Shown piece by piece: positions 1 through 8,879 of a DNA stretch of 64,000 nucleotides (its first letter is position 1; every line of letters starts with the position of its first letter). Source of the stretch: Halorussus gelatinilyticus (GTDB lineage Archaea; Halobacteriota; Halobacteria; Halobacteriales; Haladaptataceae); contig NZ_CP096658.1 of the NCBI RefSeq assembly GCF_023238445.1, forward strand, positions 496,001 to 560,000, written 5' to 3'. The notes under the pieces are model-generated. The model did no database searches and had not been told where the DNA came from. It saw only the letters and a program-made list of their open reading frames with translations. The translations under genes and the position numbers were made by a program.

Positions 1-486
1 CCCGACGTTACTACGATATTCCATTTCGACCGTTTTTGGTCTTGCATCTGTTTTTAGAGGGAGGAAACCATCGACACAGAGAACCTCTCCCTCTAATTCT
101 ACATCCTCTTTCTCGGTCGTAGCATCAACTGAGAGTTCGTGAGCAGGCCCATTTCCGAGGTTCAAAATACCGTACTTTCCATCGGAATCTATCCCCACGA
201 AAAGGGTTGGTGCGACGTCTACCTCGCGATTACGTTTGCTCTCGCGGACTGAGAGGAGAGTAAAAAATGCTGCTATAAAAGTTACAGCGACACGTAGCTC
301 TATCTTAAATATGTATATAAATAGAAGCATTGCTGCTACGAGAATTACGGCAGACAAAAGAGAGATTCTGTCAAAAGAATATCTGTCTGTAATTTTGGTA
401 AGCATACTTTCATTTCGTTGAGTTACCTGTTTCACAGTCTTATAACTCGCTTCACCAGACTGTTTTTCGTTTTGTCCTAAAGACAT
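1..486 (-). CDS. Partial two-helix membrane protein, unknown family
   Basis: An open frame of 162 codons starts at the ATG complementary to 484-486 and runs off the left edge without a stop. Translation shows a polar N-terminus, two hydrophobic segments at about residues 42-60 and 65-80 separated by a short charged turn, then a soluble beta-rich stretch containing a NLGNGPA motif, a pattern seen in uncharacterised extracytoplasmic or membrane-anchored domains. Codon use is AT-rich, with many AAA, ATA and TTA codons, quite unlike the GC-rich genes from 570 onward, which suggests acquired DNA. No function is assigned. The C-terminus lies outside the window. Confidence 0.7.
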   Translation of the reverse strand, partial: MSLGQNEKQSGEASYKTVKQVTQRNESMLTKITDRYSFDRISLLSAVILVAAMLLFIYIFKIELRVAVTFIAAFFTLLSVRESKRNREVDVAPTLFVGIDSDGKYGILNLGNGPAHELSVDATTEKEDVELEGEVLCVDGFLPLKTDARPKTVEMEYRSNVG

Positions 487-569
487 ACCGCGAACCTATC
501 TCCGATGCTACTTGTAATCTCTGTCAGTGATAGTGCCACAATCTCCAATTCGAGCGCAAAAGATGAGAA

Positions 570-1286
570 CTACCGCGCTAGCTTTCCTTCCAACTTCTTC
601 ACCCGCGTCGCCAACGCCAAGAACGTCGCCGCGATAGTAATCACGACCGCCCCGGCCGCAGCGATTTCGTGAGTCGGCGACGAGTGGGACATGAACCCCG
701 TCTCTAACAGTTCCTGCGCCGGAAGAGTCGTGTGGTGGGGCGTGCCGACGATGGGGAGGAAGTAGTCCACCACGTCGTTGAAGCCGTACCAGACCACCGC
801 GACGAGGACCGCACCGACCGGGAAGTCGCTGTAGCGGTGAATCAGGAACGCCTCGGCGACCATCCCGAGGTGGCTCCAGAACAGGAAGTTGTACATCAGC
901 ACCGAGTTGTACGAGAAGCCCTCCATGAACGCCAACAGGGTGAACGGCGTCCAGAGGCCGAGTTTGAGACAGCCGAAGAAGGCCAAGGCGTTCACCACCT
1001 CCGAATTCCGGTCGAGCTTCCAGAGCGCGAGGCTGGCCGCGATGAAGAACGTCGCCACCGGACTGTCGGGGACGAAGGGCCACATGACGGGCGGTTCGGC
1101 CGCGAACTGCCACGTTATCAGCGGGTCGCCGAGCGGGAACGGGTGGAAGCCGTAGTACCAGAAGCCGAAGGCGGTCCCGGCGAGGTTGACCGCGACGATG
1201 ACCCACGCGTACCGCAGGGCGAAGTCCTCCAGTGACTCCGGCAGGGGCGCGAGATAGCGCGGCAGGACCGCACGGTCGGGGAGCAT
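570..1286 (-). CDS. DUF1405 family integral membrane protein
   Basis: A 238-residue protein with about six hydrophobic helices and conserved-looking aromatic motifs (FWYYGFHPFPLGDP, HRYSDFPVGAV, WYGFNDVVDYFLP), matching the DUF1405 family (Bacillus YpjA relatives). The function is unknown. The frame is open upstream to 1592, but I chose the ATG at 1286 because the extra 102 residues have no membrane or family character and are arginine/serine-rich like antisense-type translation. The C-terminus is basic (VKKLEGKL) and probably cytoplasmic. It stands alone, convergent with nothing on its 3' side except the AT-rich left edge. Confidence 0.85.
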   Translation of the reverse strand: MLPDRAVLPRYLAPLPESLEDFALRYAWVIVAVNLAGTAFGFWYYGFHPFPLGDPLITWQFAAEPPVMWPFVPDSPVATFFIAASLALWKLDRNSEVVNALAFFGCLKLGLWTPFTLLAFMEGFSYNSVLMYNFLFWSHLGMVAEAFLIHRYSDFPVGAVLVAVVWYGFNDVVDYFLPIVGTPHHTTLPAQELLETGFMSHSSPTHEIAAAGAVVITIAATFLALATRVKKLEGKLAR

Positions 1287-1712
1287 ACCCGACCTCTCTC
1301 GCGTCCGGCGCAAAGATTTGGCGGTCTTAGATGAGTATGGTTTAGGGATACAACTGAAGACTAATCGACGGATTCGGGATCTCGAAAGCCCTCGCGCGGT
1401 TCGCGGCCGCTCACCGGGATATTCTCGCGTCTCACTTCGTTCGACGCTCGAATAGTGGCCCGCTGAGACGACCAAGTGGAACGCGAACTGCGCTCGCCCT
1501 TTCAGTCCGCCGAGGAAATCGGTTGCGTCACAGGCCTCCCGAAATTCGGATGAGTCAACGGTCCTACAAAATACGGTTGAATCACTGGGCAACGTGGATG
1601 GTGGTCTCGTTCGTTCGAATCATCTCTCGCCGACTCGACGCGCTCGCCCTCTCCCGGCAGGTCGGACCGGCAACCGGTACTCATTAGCCCGTCGCGTCCT
1701 CAGTTCCCAGAC
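1287..1712. other. Intergenic region of 426 bp
   Basis: Lies between the divergent DUF1405 and pdxS starts. I see no credible gene in it. It should hold both promoters, but no strong TATA-like element stands out close to pdxS. Several short open frames here are continuations of the DUF1405 frame or its antisense. Confidence 0.5.
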
Positions 1713-2621
1713 ATGGCCGAAGAGACAGATATCGAGGAACTCAAGCGAGGGAGCGAACTCGTCAAGCGCGGGTTCGCGCGGATGCAGAAGGGCGGCGTCA
1801 TCATGGACGTGGTGAACCGCGAGCAGGCACGCATCGCCGAGGACGCGGGCGCTGTCGCGGTGATGGCGCTCGAAGCCGTCCCGGCCGACATCCGCAAGCG
1901 CGGCGGCGTCGCCCGGATGGCCGACCCCGCCGACGTCGAGGAGATAATCGACGAGGTGTCGATTCCGGTGATGGGCAAGTCCCGTATCGGCCACGCGAAG
2001 GAGGCCCAGATTCTGGAGGCCGTCGGCGTGGACATGATCGACGAGTCGGAGGTCCTGACGCCCGCCGACGACCGTTACCACATCGACAAGCGCGAGTTCA
2101 CCTCGCCGTTCGTCTGCGGCGCGCGCAACCTCGGCGAGGCCCTGCGGCGCATCGAGGAAGGCGCGGCGATGATTCGCACGAAGGGCGAGGCGGGCACCGG
2201 CGACGTGAATCAGGCGGTCCACCACCAGCGCAACATCAAGGGCGCGATTCGGAAGATAGAGGGCATGACGAAGGAGGAGCGCGAGGCGTTCGCCCGCGAG
2301 ATAGAGGCCCCCGCGCATCTCGTCCACGAGACGGCCGAGGAGGGTCGCCTGCCGGTCGTCAACTTCGCGGCGGGTGGCATCGCCATGCCGGCGGACGCCG
2401 CGCTGATGATGCACCACGGCTGCGACGGCATCTTCGTCGGCTCGGGCATCTTCGGTGCCGAGGACCCCGAGGCGATGGCCGACGCCATCGTGGAGGCGAC
2501 GAACAACTGGGACGACCCCGAGCGACTCGCGGCCATCAGCAAGGACATCGGCTCTGGCATGAAGGGCGAGGCCAACGCCGACCTGCACGAGGAAGAGCAG
2601 TTGCAGGGTCGCGGGAACTGA
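1713..2621 (+). CDS. pdxS: Pyridoxal 5'-phosphate synthase, PdxS lyase subunit
   Basis: PdxS builds pyridoxal 5'-phosphate from ribose 5-phosphate, glyceraldehyde 3-phosphate and ammonia supplied by the PdxT glutaminase. The 302-residue protein has the family length and motifs: Asp32 in IMDVVN, the Schiff-base lysine Lys89 in VMGKSRIGH, and the second lysine Lys157 in [10 protein letters not shown], followed by the phosphate-binding [13 protein letters not shown] and GIFVGSGIF segments of the TIM barrel. The partner gene pdxT is not in this window. The gene is convergent with the iron-sulfur repair gene, with a strong inverted repeat between them. Confidence 0.97.
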   Translation: MAEETDIEELKRGSELVKRGFARMQKGGVIMDVVNREQARIAEDAGAVAVMALEAVPADIRKRGGVARMADPADVEEIIDEVSIPVMGKSRIGHAKEAQILEAVGVDMIDESEVLTPADDRYHIDKREFTSPFVCGARNLGEALRRIEEGAAMIRTKGEAGTGDVNQAVHHQRNIKGAIRKIEGMTKEEREAFAREIEAPAHLVHETAEEGRLPVVNFAAGGIAMPADAALMMHHGCDGIFVGSGIFGAEDPEAMADAIVEATNNWDDPERLAAISKDIGSGMKGEANADLHEEEQLQGRGN

Positions 2622-2662
2622 ACGGAACTGCACGCCGGAACTGAACCGTGTCGCGGTGTGCC

Positions 2663-2697
2663 GCGTCTCGTCGCTCGCACGGCGAGCGACGAGACGC
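2663..2697. repeat. Perfect inverted repeat between convergent genes
   Basis: A 16-bp perfect stem (2663-2678 and 2682-2697) with a 3-base loop lies at the junction of convergent pdxS and the iron-sulfur repair gene, overlapping the latter's stop codon (2697-2699). It could act as a bidirectional RNA hairpin at the transcript ends. Archaeal termination depends mainly on T-tracts, which are absent here, so the role is inferred only. Confidence 0.6.
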
Positions 2698-3407
2698 TAC
2701 GCGGCGGCGAGCCGTTCCTCGGCTTCGGGGAACAGCACGTTGTTCTCCTTGTGGACGTGGCGGTGCATGTCCGATTCGAGCATCTGCAATCGGTCGAGCA
2801 TGTTCCGGTAGCTCGTGCAGGCGTCGTCGGGAATCTCGTAGCCGTCGGTCAGGTCTCGAATCCGTTCGAGGCTGGACGCCGCCGCGTCGTGTTCCGATTC
2901 GAGGTGGTCGATGGCGTCGCGGATGCGCTCGTCGTCGGCGTCGGCGGGCGGGATCTCGCTGTCGAGTTTCAGGAGTTCGGGGAAGACGTTCTCCTCCTCG
3001 TCTTCGATGTGGTGGGTGACCTCCTCCTTGAGGTCGAGGAACTCCGACTCGACGTCGCGGAGTTCGGGGTGCGAATCGCCGTGAACGCGCGCGACCTTCC
3101 GGACGACGCGTTCGAGCGACGGGAGTTCCGACCGGAGGTAGTCGTGGTGGGTCTCGACCACGTCGTCCACGAGTTCCGAGAGCGACTCGGCGGACGCGTC
3201 CGTCTCCGCGGAGTCGGACGACCGAGCGTCTGCCAATCGGTCGAGGACGGTCCGGAGTTCGAGGTCGGTCTCCTCGCAGGCCCGCTCCAGCGGTACGTCG
3301 CCGCCACAGCAGTAGTCGATGCCGAGCGATTCGAAGACGGACGCGAACTCGGGGTTGTCTCTGACGAGCTGTCCGAGGCCGGTCGCGGGGTCGATGGTCT
3401 CTGTCAT
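2697..3407 (-). CDS. Iron-sulfur cluster repair di-iron protein (RIC/ScdA family)
   Basis: The 236-residue protein has the RIC architecture: an N-terminal DUF542 domain with the Cys-Cys pair at residues 33-34 (YCCGGD), then a hemerythrin-like domain with metal-ligand histidines and acids (VETHHDY, VTHHIEDEEENVFPE, LESEHDAA, HVHKENNVLFPE). Family members repair iron-sulfur clusters damaged by nitric oxide or peroxide and donate iron. The start at 3407 places the DUF542 domain at the very N-terminus, as in the family. It is monocistronic and upstream of nothing on its strand for 158 bp. Confidence 0.93.
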   Translation of the reverse strand: MTETIDPATGLGQLVRDNPEFASVFESLGIDYCCGGDVPLERACEETDLELRTVLDRLADARSSDSAETDASAESLSELVDDVVETHHDYLRSELPSLERVVRKVARVHGDSHPELRDVESEFLDLKEEVTHHIEDEEENVFPELLKLDSEIPPADADDERIRDAIDHLESEHDAAASSLERIRDLTDGYEIPDDACTSYRNMLDRLQMLESDMHRHVHKENNVLFPEAEERLAAA

Positions 3408-3565
3408 GGTCGGTCGAGAGGATACTGCGTCTATTCGAACCGAACAGTGGCGCGACCAAGCGCGCTCTCCCGAATATGTTCCCCGTCCCCCGCGGCGGTC
3501 GGCTCTCGGCGGAGCGGCCGCCGCCCCCGAGCGGACTCACCGGCAGCGAGACGCCACGAACAGAT

Positions 3566-4447
3566 TCACCGACAGAACGTCGCTCCGTCGCCGAGTTCCG
3601 TCTGGTAGGCGCGGGCGTCCACCCCGGCGTCGCCGAAGGCCCCGACCATCGCGGCCGCAACGTCGCGGCGCTGGCCGCGGTGGCGACACACCGCCAAGAC
3701 GCCGGGACCCGCGCCCGAAATCGTGACGCCGGTCGCGCCCGCCTCGCGCGCCGCTTCGGTGACGGCGTCGTAGCCGTCCACGAGTTCGGCGCGGGCGGGC
3801 GTCACCACGGGGTCGGTCAGGCCGCGCCCCACGAGTTCCGGGTCGTCGCGGGCCATCCCCGCGACCAGCGTCGAGGCGTTGCCGACCGTCTCGACCAGTT
3901 GGTCCATCTTGACGGAGTCGGGGACGACGTCGCGCGCGTCGCGGGTCGAGACCACGATGTCGGGCAGACAGACCACGACCGGGAGGTCGGCGTCGATTTT
4001 CGTGATGCCGCCGTCGGTGACGACGGTGAAGCCGCCGAGAATCGAGGGCGCGACGTTGTCGGCGTGGGCGTCGCCGGAGACGACCGCTTCGCCCTCCGCG
4101 GCGAGCCAGACCAACTCCTCGTCCGAGAGACCGCGGTCGTAGAGTTCGTTGAGCGCGACCGCCGCGCCCGCGGCGCTCGACGCCGAAGAGCCGAGGCCCG
4201 ACGACGGGCGGACGCCCTTGTCGATTCGGATGTGGGCGGGCGCGTCGAGTTCGCGGGCGACGACGCCCGCCGTGTTCTCCGCGGGGTCGGTCGGGACGTA
4301 CTCCGCGCCCGCGCCGGTCACCGAAATCGTCGTCTCGCTGGCGCGTTCGACTCGCACCACGTCCGCGGGGTGGCCCAACGCCGCCCCGAACACGTCGAAG
4401 CCACTGCCGAGATTCGCACTCGTCGCCGGGGCCCGCACCGTGAGCAT
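3566..4447 (-). CDS. thrB: Homoserine kinase
   Basis: A GHMP-family kinase that phosphorylates homoserine on the path to threonine. The 293-residue protein shows the N-terminal substrate motif (APATSANLGSGFDVFG), the glycine/serine-rich ATP loop PSSGLGSSASSAAGA, the acidic EGEAVVSGDAHADN segment and the C-terminal GVTISGAGPGVLAV motif. The length is normal for the family. It is divergent from adk across 129 bp. Threonine synthase and homoserine dehydrogenase are not in the window. Confidence 0.96.
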   Translation of the reverse strand: MLTVRAPATSANLGSGFDVFGAALGHPADVVRVERASETTISVTGAGAEYVPTDPAENTAGVVARELDAPAHIRIDKGVRPSSGLGSSASSAAGAAVALNELYDRGLSDEELVWLAAEGEAVVSGDAHADNVAPSILGGFTVVTDGGITKIDADLPVVVCLPDIVVSTRDARDVVPDSVKMDQLVETVGNASTLVAGMARDDPELVGRGLTDPVVTPARAELVDGYDAVTEAAREAGATGVTISGAGPGVLAVCRHRGQRRDVAAAMVGAFGDAGVDARAYQTELGDGATFCR

Positions 4448-4545
4448 GTCCCGTGAGTAATCAGGGGCAAATCAAAAACCTGCCGGGGCGCGGCGACATT
4501 TGTTGTCAACCACTCGCCCCAGTCGCTGTTCCGCTTCTTTAAGAC

Positions 4546-4554
4546 CTTTATATG
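4546..4554 (+). promoter_or_regulatory. TATA-box-like element for adk
   Basis: A CTTTATATG sequence centred about 27 bases before the adk ATG, the spacing expected for a leaderless haloarchaeal transcript. Position and AT content stand out from the GC-rich surroundings. Confidence 0.6.
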
Positions 4555-4576
4555 TGGGCGACGCACGTTCGGATAC

Positions 4577-5221
4577 ATGGACCCGCACATTCTGATACTG
4601 GGCGCACCGGGCGCAGGTAAAGGAACGCAGAGCGACCGCATCGTCTCGGAGTTCGGCGTCGAACACGTCACGACGGGCGACGCGCTCCGCTCGAACAAGG
4701 AGATGGACATCGGCCACCTCGACTTGGAGTACGACACGCCGGGCGAGTACATGGACCGAGGCGAACTCGTCCCCGACGTGGTCGTCAACGAGATCGTCGA
4801 CAAGGCCCTCTCGGAGGCCGACGGCTACGTCCTCGACGGCTATCCCCGAAACCTCGAACAGGCCGAGACCCTCTCGGAGATGACCGACCTCGACGCCGTC
4901 CTCTACCTCGACGTGGACGAGGACGTGCTGGTGGACCGACTGACGGGCCGGCGCGTCTGCGAGGAGTGCGGCGCGACCTACCACGTCGATTTCAACCCGC
5001 CCGAGGAGGAGGGCGTCTGCGACGAGTGCGGCGGCGACCTCTACCAGCGCGAGGACGACACCGAGGAGACGGCCCGCGAGCGCATCCGCGTCTACGAGGA
5101 GAACACCCAACCGGTCGTGGAGTTCTACGACGACGAGGGCCGTCTGGTCCGCATCGACGGCGAGCAGACCCCCGACGAGGTCTGGGACGACGTGAGAGAC
5201 GCCATCGAAGCGAACGCCTGA
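4577..5221 (+). CDS. adk: Adenylate kinase with zinc-type lid
   Basis: Catalyses ATP + AMP = 2 ADP. The 214-residue protein has the P-loop GAPGAGKGT (residues 9-17), the AMP-site TTGDALR, the [10 protein letters not shown] motif, and a LID domain carrying four cysteines (Cys128, 131, 148, 151) in two CxxC pairs, so a structural zinc is likely. This is the long bacterial-type enzyme used by haloarchaea. In many archaea it directly precedes the DUF106-cmk-truB genes; here a divergently oriented lipoprotein gene separates them. Confidence 0.97.
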   Translation: MDPHILILGAPGAGKGTQSDRIVSEFGVEHVTTGDALRSNKEMDIGHLDLEYDTPGEYMDRGELVPDVVVNEIVDKALSEADGYVLDGYPRNLEQAETLSEMTDLDAVLYLDVDEDVLVDRLTGRRVCEECGATYHVDFNPPEEEGVCDECGGDLYQREDDTEETARERIRVYEENTQPVVEFYDDEGRLVRIDGEQTPDEVWDDVRDAIEANA

Positions 5222-5311
5222 CCCGCGCGCCGCTGCGCCGGTCCGAACTCGGAAACGAAATCTATCTTTCGGCGATATAACGCCCCGAACGCGATACGTT
5301 CCCCAGAGGAA

Positions 5312-6979
5312 TCACTTCGTCCACGTCGCGCCCACGTCGTCGGACGGCGACCAGCGGACCGTGAGGTCGCCGACCGCCGTCCCTGCGGGGACCTGAAACA
5401 CCAGCCAGCCCCACTCGGTCTCGTCGGGGTCGTAGGTCTCGGTGGGCGCGTAGAACGGTCCTTCGACCGGCGACCCGAACGTCGTCCCGGTCGAGGACTG
5501 GTGGAACACCCCGGACGATTCGCCGCCGACGGCGACCGAGAACCGGCGAGAGCCGGGGAACGAAATCGGCTCGTCGGTCGTGTTCCGAGCCTCGACGCGG
5601 ACGAACGCGAACGTCTTGCCCTTCTGGGCGCGGTACGTCTGGCTCTCGCCGGAGTCGTAGATGTACGACCCGAGCAGGCCGTCGAACCCGTCGGTCCCGA
5701 CGCGGACCCGAATCGCCGCGCCGTCGGGCGTCGTGAACGTCTCGCCGAAGCCGCGCTCGGCCGCGAGGACGCTCGCCGTTTCGACGGCGCTCCCCGGCCG
5801 GAGGCGGTATTCGGCCCGGCCTGCTTCGGGTGGCGTCCACTCGGTCGTCCACGTCCGTCGTTCGCCGGGCGAAAGGTCGAGTTCGACGGTCTCGCGCGTC
5901 CGCCACGTAGTCTCGTCGCCGAACCGGCGCTCGAAGACGGCGCGGTAGGTGCCCGACGCCGCCCCGACGTTCTCGACGGTCGCGCTCGCCGAGAGCGTCG
6001 TTCCGAGTTCGGTCTCGGCCGGGAGCGAGAGGTCGGCGACCGAGAACTCCGGGAGGTCGGCCGAGTCGAACTGCCAGCGGACTTCGGGGACGGAGTCGGG
6101 GGCGTCGCGTTCGCCGCCACCTGCGGAACTGCTCTGGCTGTCACTCGCCGAACTGGTCTCGCCGTCGCGCGCAGCCTCGCGGCGCGCGCGACCCCACGCG
6201 ACCCGAAGCCCCTCGGCCGCGCGCTCGGCGGGAACGTCGGCGACGAGCCAGCCGGACCGCGAGTCGCCGGGCGCGAGCGGCGACCCGCCGAACGGGTCGC
6301 CCTCGACCGCGAGCGAGGCGAGACCGTCCGCCGCTTGGTCGAGCGCGGCGACGACCGCGCCGTCCGAGGCGGCGAACGACGACGGGTCGGTCGGAATCGG
6401 GCGGGTCGTTCGGTTCTCCATCCAGACGCGGACGACAGCGAGAACCGAATCGTCGTCGGCGTCTCGTCGCTCGCCCGCGGCGAGTACCTCGCGTCCGCTC
6501 GGCGCGTCGAAGAACAGCGCGCGGTGGTACGCCGGGTCCGCGACCGACACCGCCAACCCGTCGGCGAAGGCGAACCGCTGGCCGCCGGGGAGTGTCTGTG
6601 TCGCGGCCGAGACGGTGTGGGCGGCCTCGCTCCCGGCGAGCCGGAACCGGTGGTGGCCGGCGTGCGACAGCGAGAACGGTCCGACCTCGACGCTCCGGGT
6701 TTCGCCGCCCGCCACGTCGCCGATTCGAATCTCGGTGTCGTCGGCTTCGGAGCCCTCGGCAGTCAGCGTGTCGGTGAAGTCGCCTGATTCGCCGCCCGCG
6801 TTGGTCGCCGCGACCGACAGCGAGAACCGCTCGCCGACGCCGACTTCGGTGGGTCCCGACAGCGTCACCTCCTCGAACGCGGCCGGGTCGCTCGACAGCG
6901 ACCCGCCGAACACTTGACAGCCCGCGAGTGACGGCAGAACGGCCGTGCTGGTGAAAGAAAGGAGCCTCCGGCGATTCAT
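5312..6979 (-). CDS. Large secreted lipoprotein with repeated beta domains, unknown function
   Basis: A 555-residue protein beginning with a twin-arginine-like signal (NRRRLLSF) and a lipobox ending LAGC at Cys21, so it is probably exported folded and lipid-anchored outside the cell. The rest is made of immunoglobulin-like beta segments with phrases such as ASATVENVGAASGTY and SLSVAATNAGGESG, typical of CARDB-type adhesion modules, in at least two copies, alternating with domains containing PGDSRSGWLVADVPAE and DETEWGWLVFQVPAG. I chose the ATG at 6979 rather than an upstream TTG because it places the RR motif correctly and sits about 25 bases from a TATAA box. It interrupts the adk-DUF106 neighbourhood. 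The specific role is unknown. Confidence 0.82.
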   Translation of the reverse strand: MNRRRLLSFTSTAVLPSLAGCQVFGGSLSSDPAAFEEVTLSGPTEVGVGERFSLSVAATNAGGESGDFTDTLTAEGSEADDTEIRIGDVAGGETRSVEVGPFSLSHAGHHRFRLAGSEAAHTVSAATQTLPGGQRFAFADGLAVSVADPAYHRALFFDAPSGREVLAAGERRDADDDSVLAVVRVWMENRTTRPIPTDPSSFAASDGAVVAALDQAADGLASLAVEGDPFGGSPLAPGDSRSGWLVADVPAERAAEGLRVAWGRARREAARDGETSSASDSQSSSAGGGERDAPDSVPEVRWQFDSADLPEFSVADLSLPAETELGTTLSASATVENVGAASGTYRAVFERRFGDETTWRTRETVELDLSPGERRTWTTEWTPPEAGRAEYRLRPGSAVETASVLAAERGFGETFTTPDGAAIRVRVGTDGFDGLLGSYIYDSGESQTYRAQKGKTFAFVRVEARNTTDEPISFPGSRRFSVAVGGESSGVFHQSSTGTTFGSPVEGPFYAPTETYDPDETEWGWLVFQVPAGTAVGDLTVRWSPSDDVGATWTK

Positions 6980-7000
6980 ACGCAATGTCTGACAGCCACC

Positions 7001-7006
7001 TTATAA
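7001..7006 (-). promoter_or_regulatory. TATA box of the lipoprotein gene
   Basis: TTATAA centred about 25 bases upstream of the lipoprotein ATG at 6979 on the minus strand, consistent with a leaderless transcript. It directly abuts the 9-bp inverted repeat at 7010-7034. Confidence 0.6.
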
Positions 7007-7009
7007 CTC

Positions 7010-7034
7010 CTCCGGCCGAACGGTGCGGCCGGAG
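7010..7034. repeat. 9-bp inverted repeat beside the lipoprotein promoter
   Basis: Perfect 9-bp arms (7010-7018 and 7026-7034) with a 7-base spacer lie immediately upstream of the TATA box of the minus-strand lipoprotein gene, where a BRE or an activator/repressor site would be. It is possibly an operator; no protein can be assigned. Confidence 0.4.
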
Positions 7035-7155
7035 CGCTCCCTCACCGACGACGCGACCCACCCGAAGGGCGACCCGCTCGAAAACCCCTCGCGTCCTCCG
7101 CAGTACGCGCACGAGAGCGAAAGTTGATTAACCGGGGGATTCCAAATCTCTCACA

Positions 7156-8076
7156 ATGGCACGGACCGCGGACAAAATCGAGTCGCTCATCGCCGACGAT
7201 TCGGCGATGGCCGACGCCCTAGCGGTCGTCTACGACCGCACCGACGGCGGTTCCGACCGCATCGAGTGGGCCGACGTCAACGACGCCCTCACGAGCGGAC
7301 AGTGGGGCCGACTCATCGAAAAGGACGTGTTGGAGAGCGTCGGCGACGAGTTCCGACTCGCCGACCCCGACGCCGTCGAGACGGCGCTGGACGACGACGT
7401 ACCGAGTACGACGGTTTCGACCTCGACACCGGACGGCGAGGACGCGGACATCGACTCGGAGGAATCGTCGTGGACCACGTGGGACAAACTCGCCGCGGTC
7501 GGCGCTGGTGGGTTGTTCCTCGGCTACTCCCAGAACTCGGTTCGCAACGTCGTCGGGAGTACGGTCGAGATATTCATCGGTCCCGTAGACAGCGTGTTGC
7601 CCTTCTACGTCGTCGTGTTGGTCGTCGCGCTCCTGACCGGACTGTTCAGCACCCTCCTCCAAGCGAACCTGATGGACATGGACAAGATGAGCGCCTATCA
7701 GGAGCGCATGAAGGCGATTCAGGACAAGCGCAAGGAGGCCCGCGAGCGCGGCGACGACGAGGCGCTCGAACAGATTCGCGAGGAGCAGATGGACGCGATG
7801 GGCGACCAGTTGGGCATGTTCAAAGAGCAGTTCCGCCCGATGGTCTGGACGATGTTCGTCACCATCCCCGTCTTCCTCTGGATATACTGGATGGTGCTGG
7901 ACGGCCACGTGGCGACCGGTGAGACCCAAATCGTCGCGCCGCTCATCGGCGAGGCGACGTGGCGGGCGAAGGTCCTCGGCCCGATGCAGATGTGGATCAT
8001 CTGGTACTTCCTCTGCTCGATGAGCCTGACCCAACTCATCCGGAAGTCGCTGAACATCCAGACCACGCCGACGTAA
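7156..8076 (+). CDS. DUF106 membrane protein, archaeal EMC3/YidC-like insertase
   Basis: A 306-residue protein. Residues 1-110 form a soluble, acidic N-terminal extension. They are followed by hydrophobic segments at about 112-128, 145-165 ([17 protein letters not shown]), 238-260 ([19 protein letters not shown]) and 280-300, with a charged cytoplasmic coiled coil ([26 protein letters not shown]) between helices. This is the DUF106 arrangement, the archaeal branch of the Oxa1/YidC/EMC3/TMCO1 superfamily thought to insert membrane proteins. Its neighbours cmk and truB are conserved partners of this gene in archaea. Confidence 0.9.
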   Translation: MARTADKIESLIADDSAMADALAVVYDRTDGGSDRIEWADVNDALTSGQWGRLIEKDVLESVGDEFRLADPDAVETALDDDVPSTTVSTSTPDGEDADIDSEESSWTTWDKLAAVGAGGLFLGYSQNSVRNVVGSTVEIFIGPVDSVLPFYVVVLVVALLTGLFSTLLQANLMDMDKMSAYQERMKAIQDKRKEARERGDDEALEQIREEQMDAMGDQLGMFKEQFRPMVWTMFVTIPVFLWIYWMVLDGHVATGETQIVAPLIGEATWRAKVLGPMQMWIIWYFLCSMSLTQLIRKSLNIQTTPT

Positions 8077-8299
8077 GGCGGATTTCGGGGTTCTTCGGGT
8101 TCGCCGAGTTTCGCCGGTGATTCTTCGGACGATTCGTCTCTTTTCTCGGTCGATTCGCGCTCGCTTCCGGTCGGTCTGTGTCGGGTTTCGGTCACAGACC
8201 GTAGTCGAGAGCGCTACTTCAGCGCCGTGCGAGACCGTCGCACGCGAGCCTCCGGCGGAAGTTCAAAACCTCTTTCATACCTCCGCTCCGAGTGGAGAT

Positions 8300-8875
8300 A
8301 TGCTAATTACGGTCTCCGGACCTCCGGGTAGCGGTAAGAGTACGACCGCCTCGGAGTTGGCGGACACGCTCGGATTCGACCACATCAGCGGCGGAGACAT
8401 CTTCCGCGAGTTGGCCGACGAGCGCGACTACACCACCCTCGAATTCAACAAACTCGCCGAGGAGGACGACCAGATAGACCGCGATTTGGACCGTCGCCTC
8501 CAGCAGATCGCCGCCGAGCGCGACGACGTGGTGCTGGAGTCCCGGCTCGCCGGGTGGCTGGCGGGCGACCACGCCGACTTCCGCATCTGGCTCGACGCGC
8601 CCCTCGAGGTCCGCGCGGAACGCATCGCCGACCGCGAGGACAAGGCCGTCGAAGCGACCCGCGAGGAGACCGCGGCTCGCCAGGGGAGCGAGGCCGAGCG
8701 CTACCGCGAGTACTACGGCATCGACATCACCGACCTCACCATCTACGACCTCTCTGTCAACACGGCTCGGTGGGACGCCCCCGCAGTGCTGGACATGCTC
8801 GTGACGGCCATCGACGAGTACGACCCCGAGACCGACGAAGGCAAGTACCCCGTGGATTCGGATTACGATTTCTGA
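8300..8875 (+). CDS. cmk: Cytidylate kinase
   Basis: Phosphorylates CMP/dCMP to the diphosphate. The archaeal-type protein of 191 residues has the P-loop [10 protein letters not shown] (from residue 5), the CMP-site [20 protein letters not shown] and a C-terminal IYDLSVNT. The frame is open upstream from a GTG at 8117, but that extension has no family character; the ATG at 8300 puts the P-loop at the N-terminus as expected. It ends 4 bases before truB, so the two are co-transcribed. Confidence 0.95.
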   Translation: MLITVSGPPGSGKSTTASELADTLGFDHISGGDIFRELADERDYTTLEFNKLAEEDDQIDRDLDRRLQQIAAERDDVVLESRLAGWLAGDHADFRIWLDAPLEVRAERIADREDKAVEATREETAARQGSEAERYREYYGIDITDLTIYDLSVNTARWDAPAVLDMLVTAIDEYDPETDEGKYPVDSDYDF

Positions 8876-8879
8876 CGCC

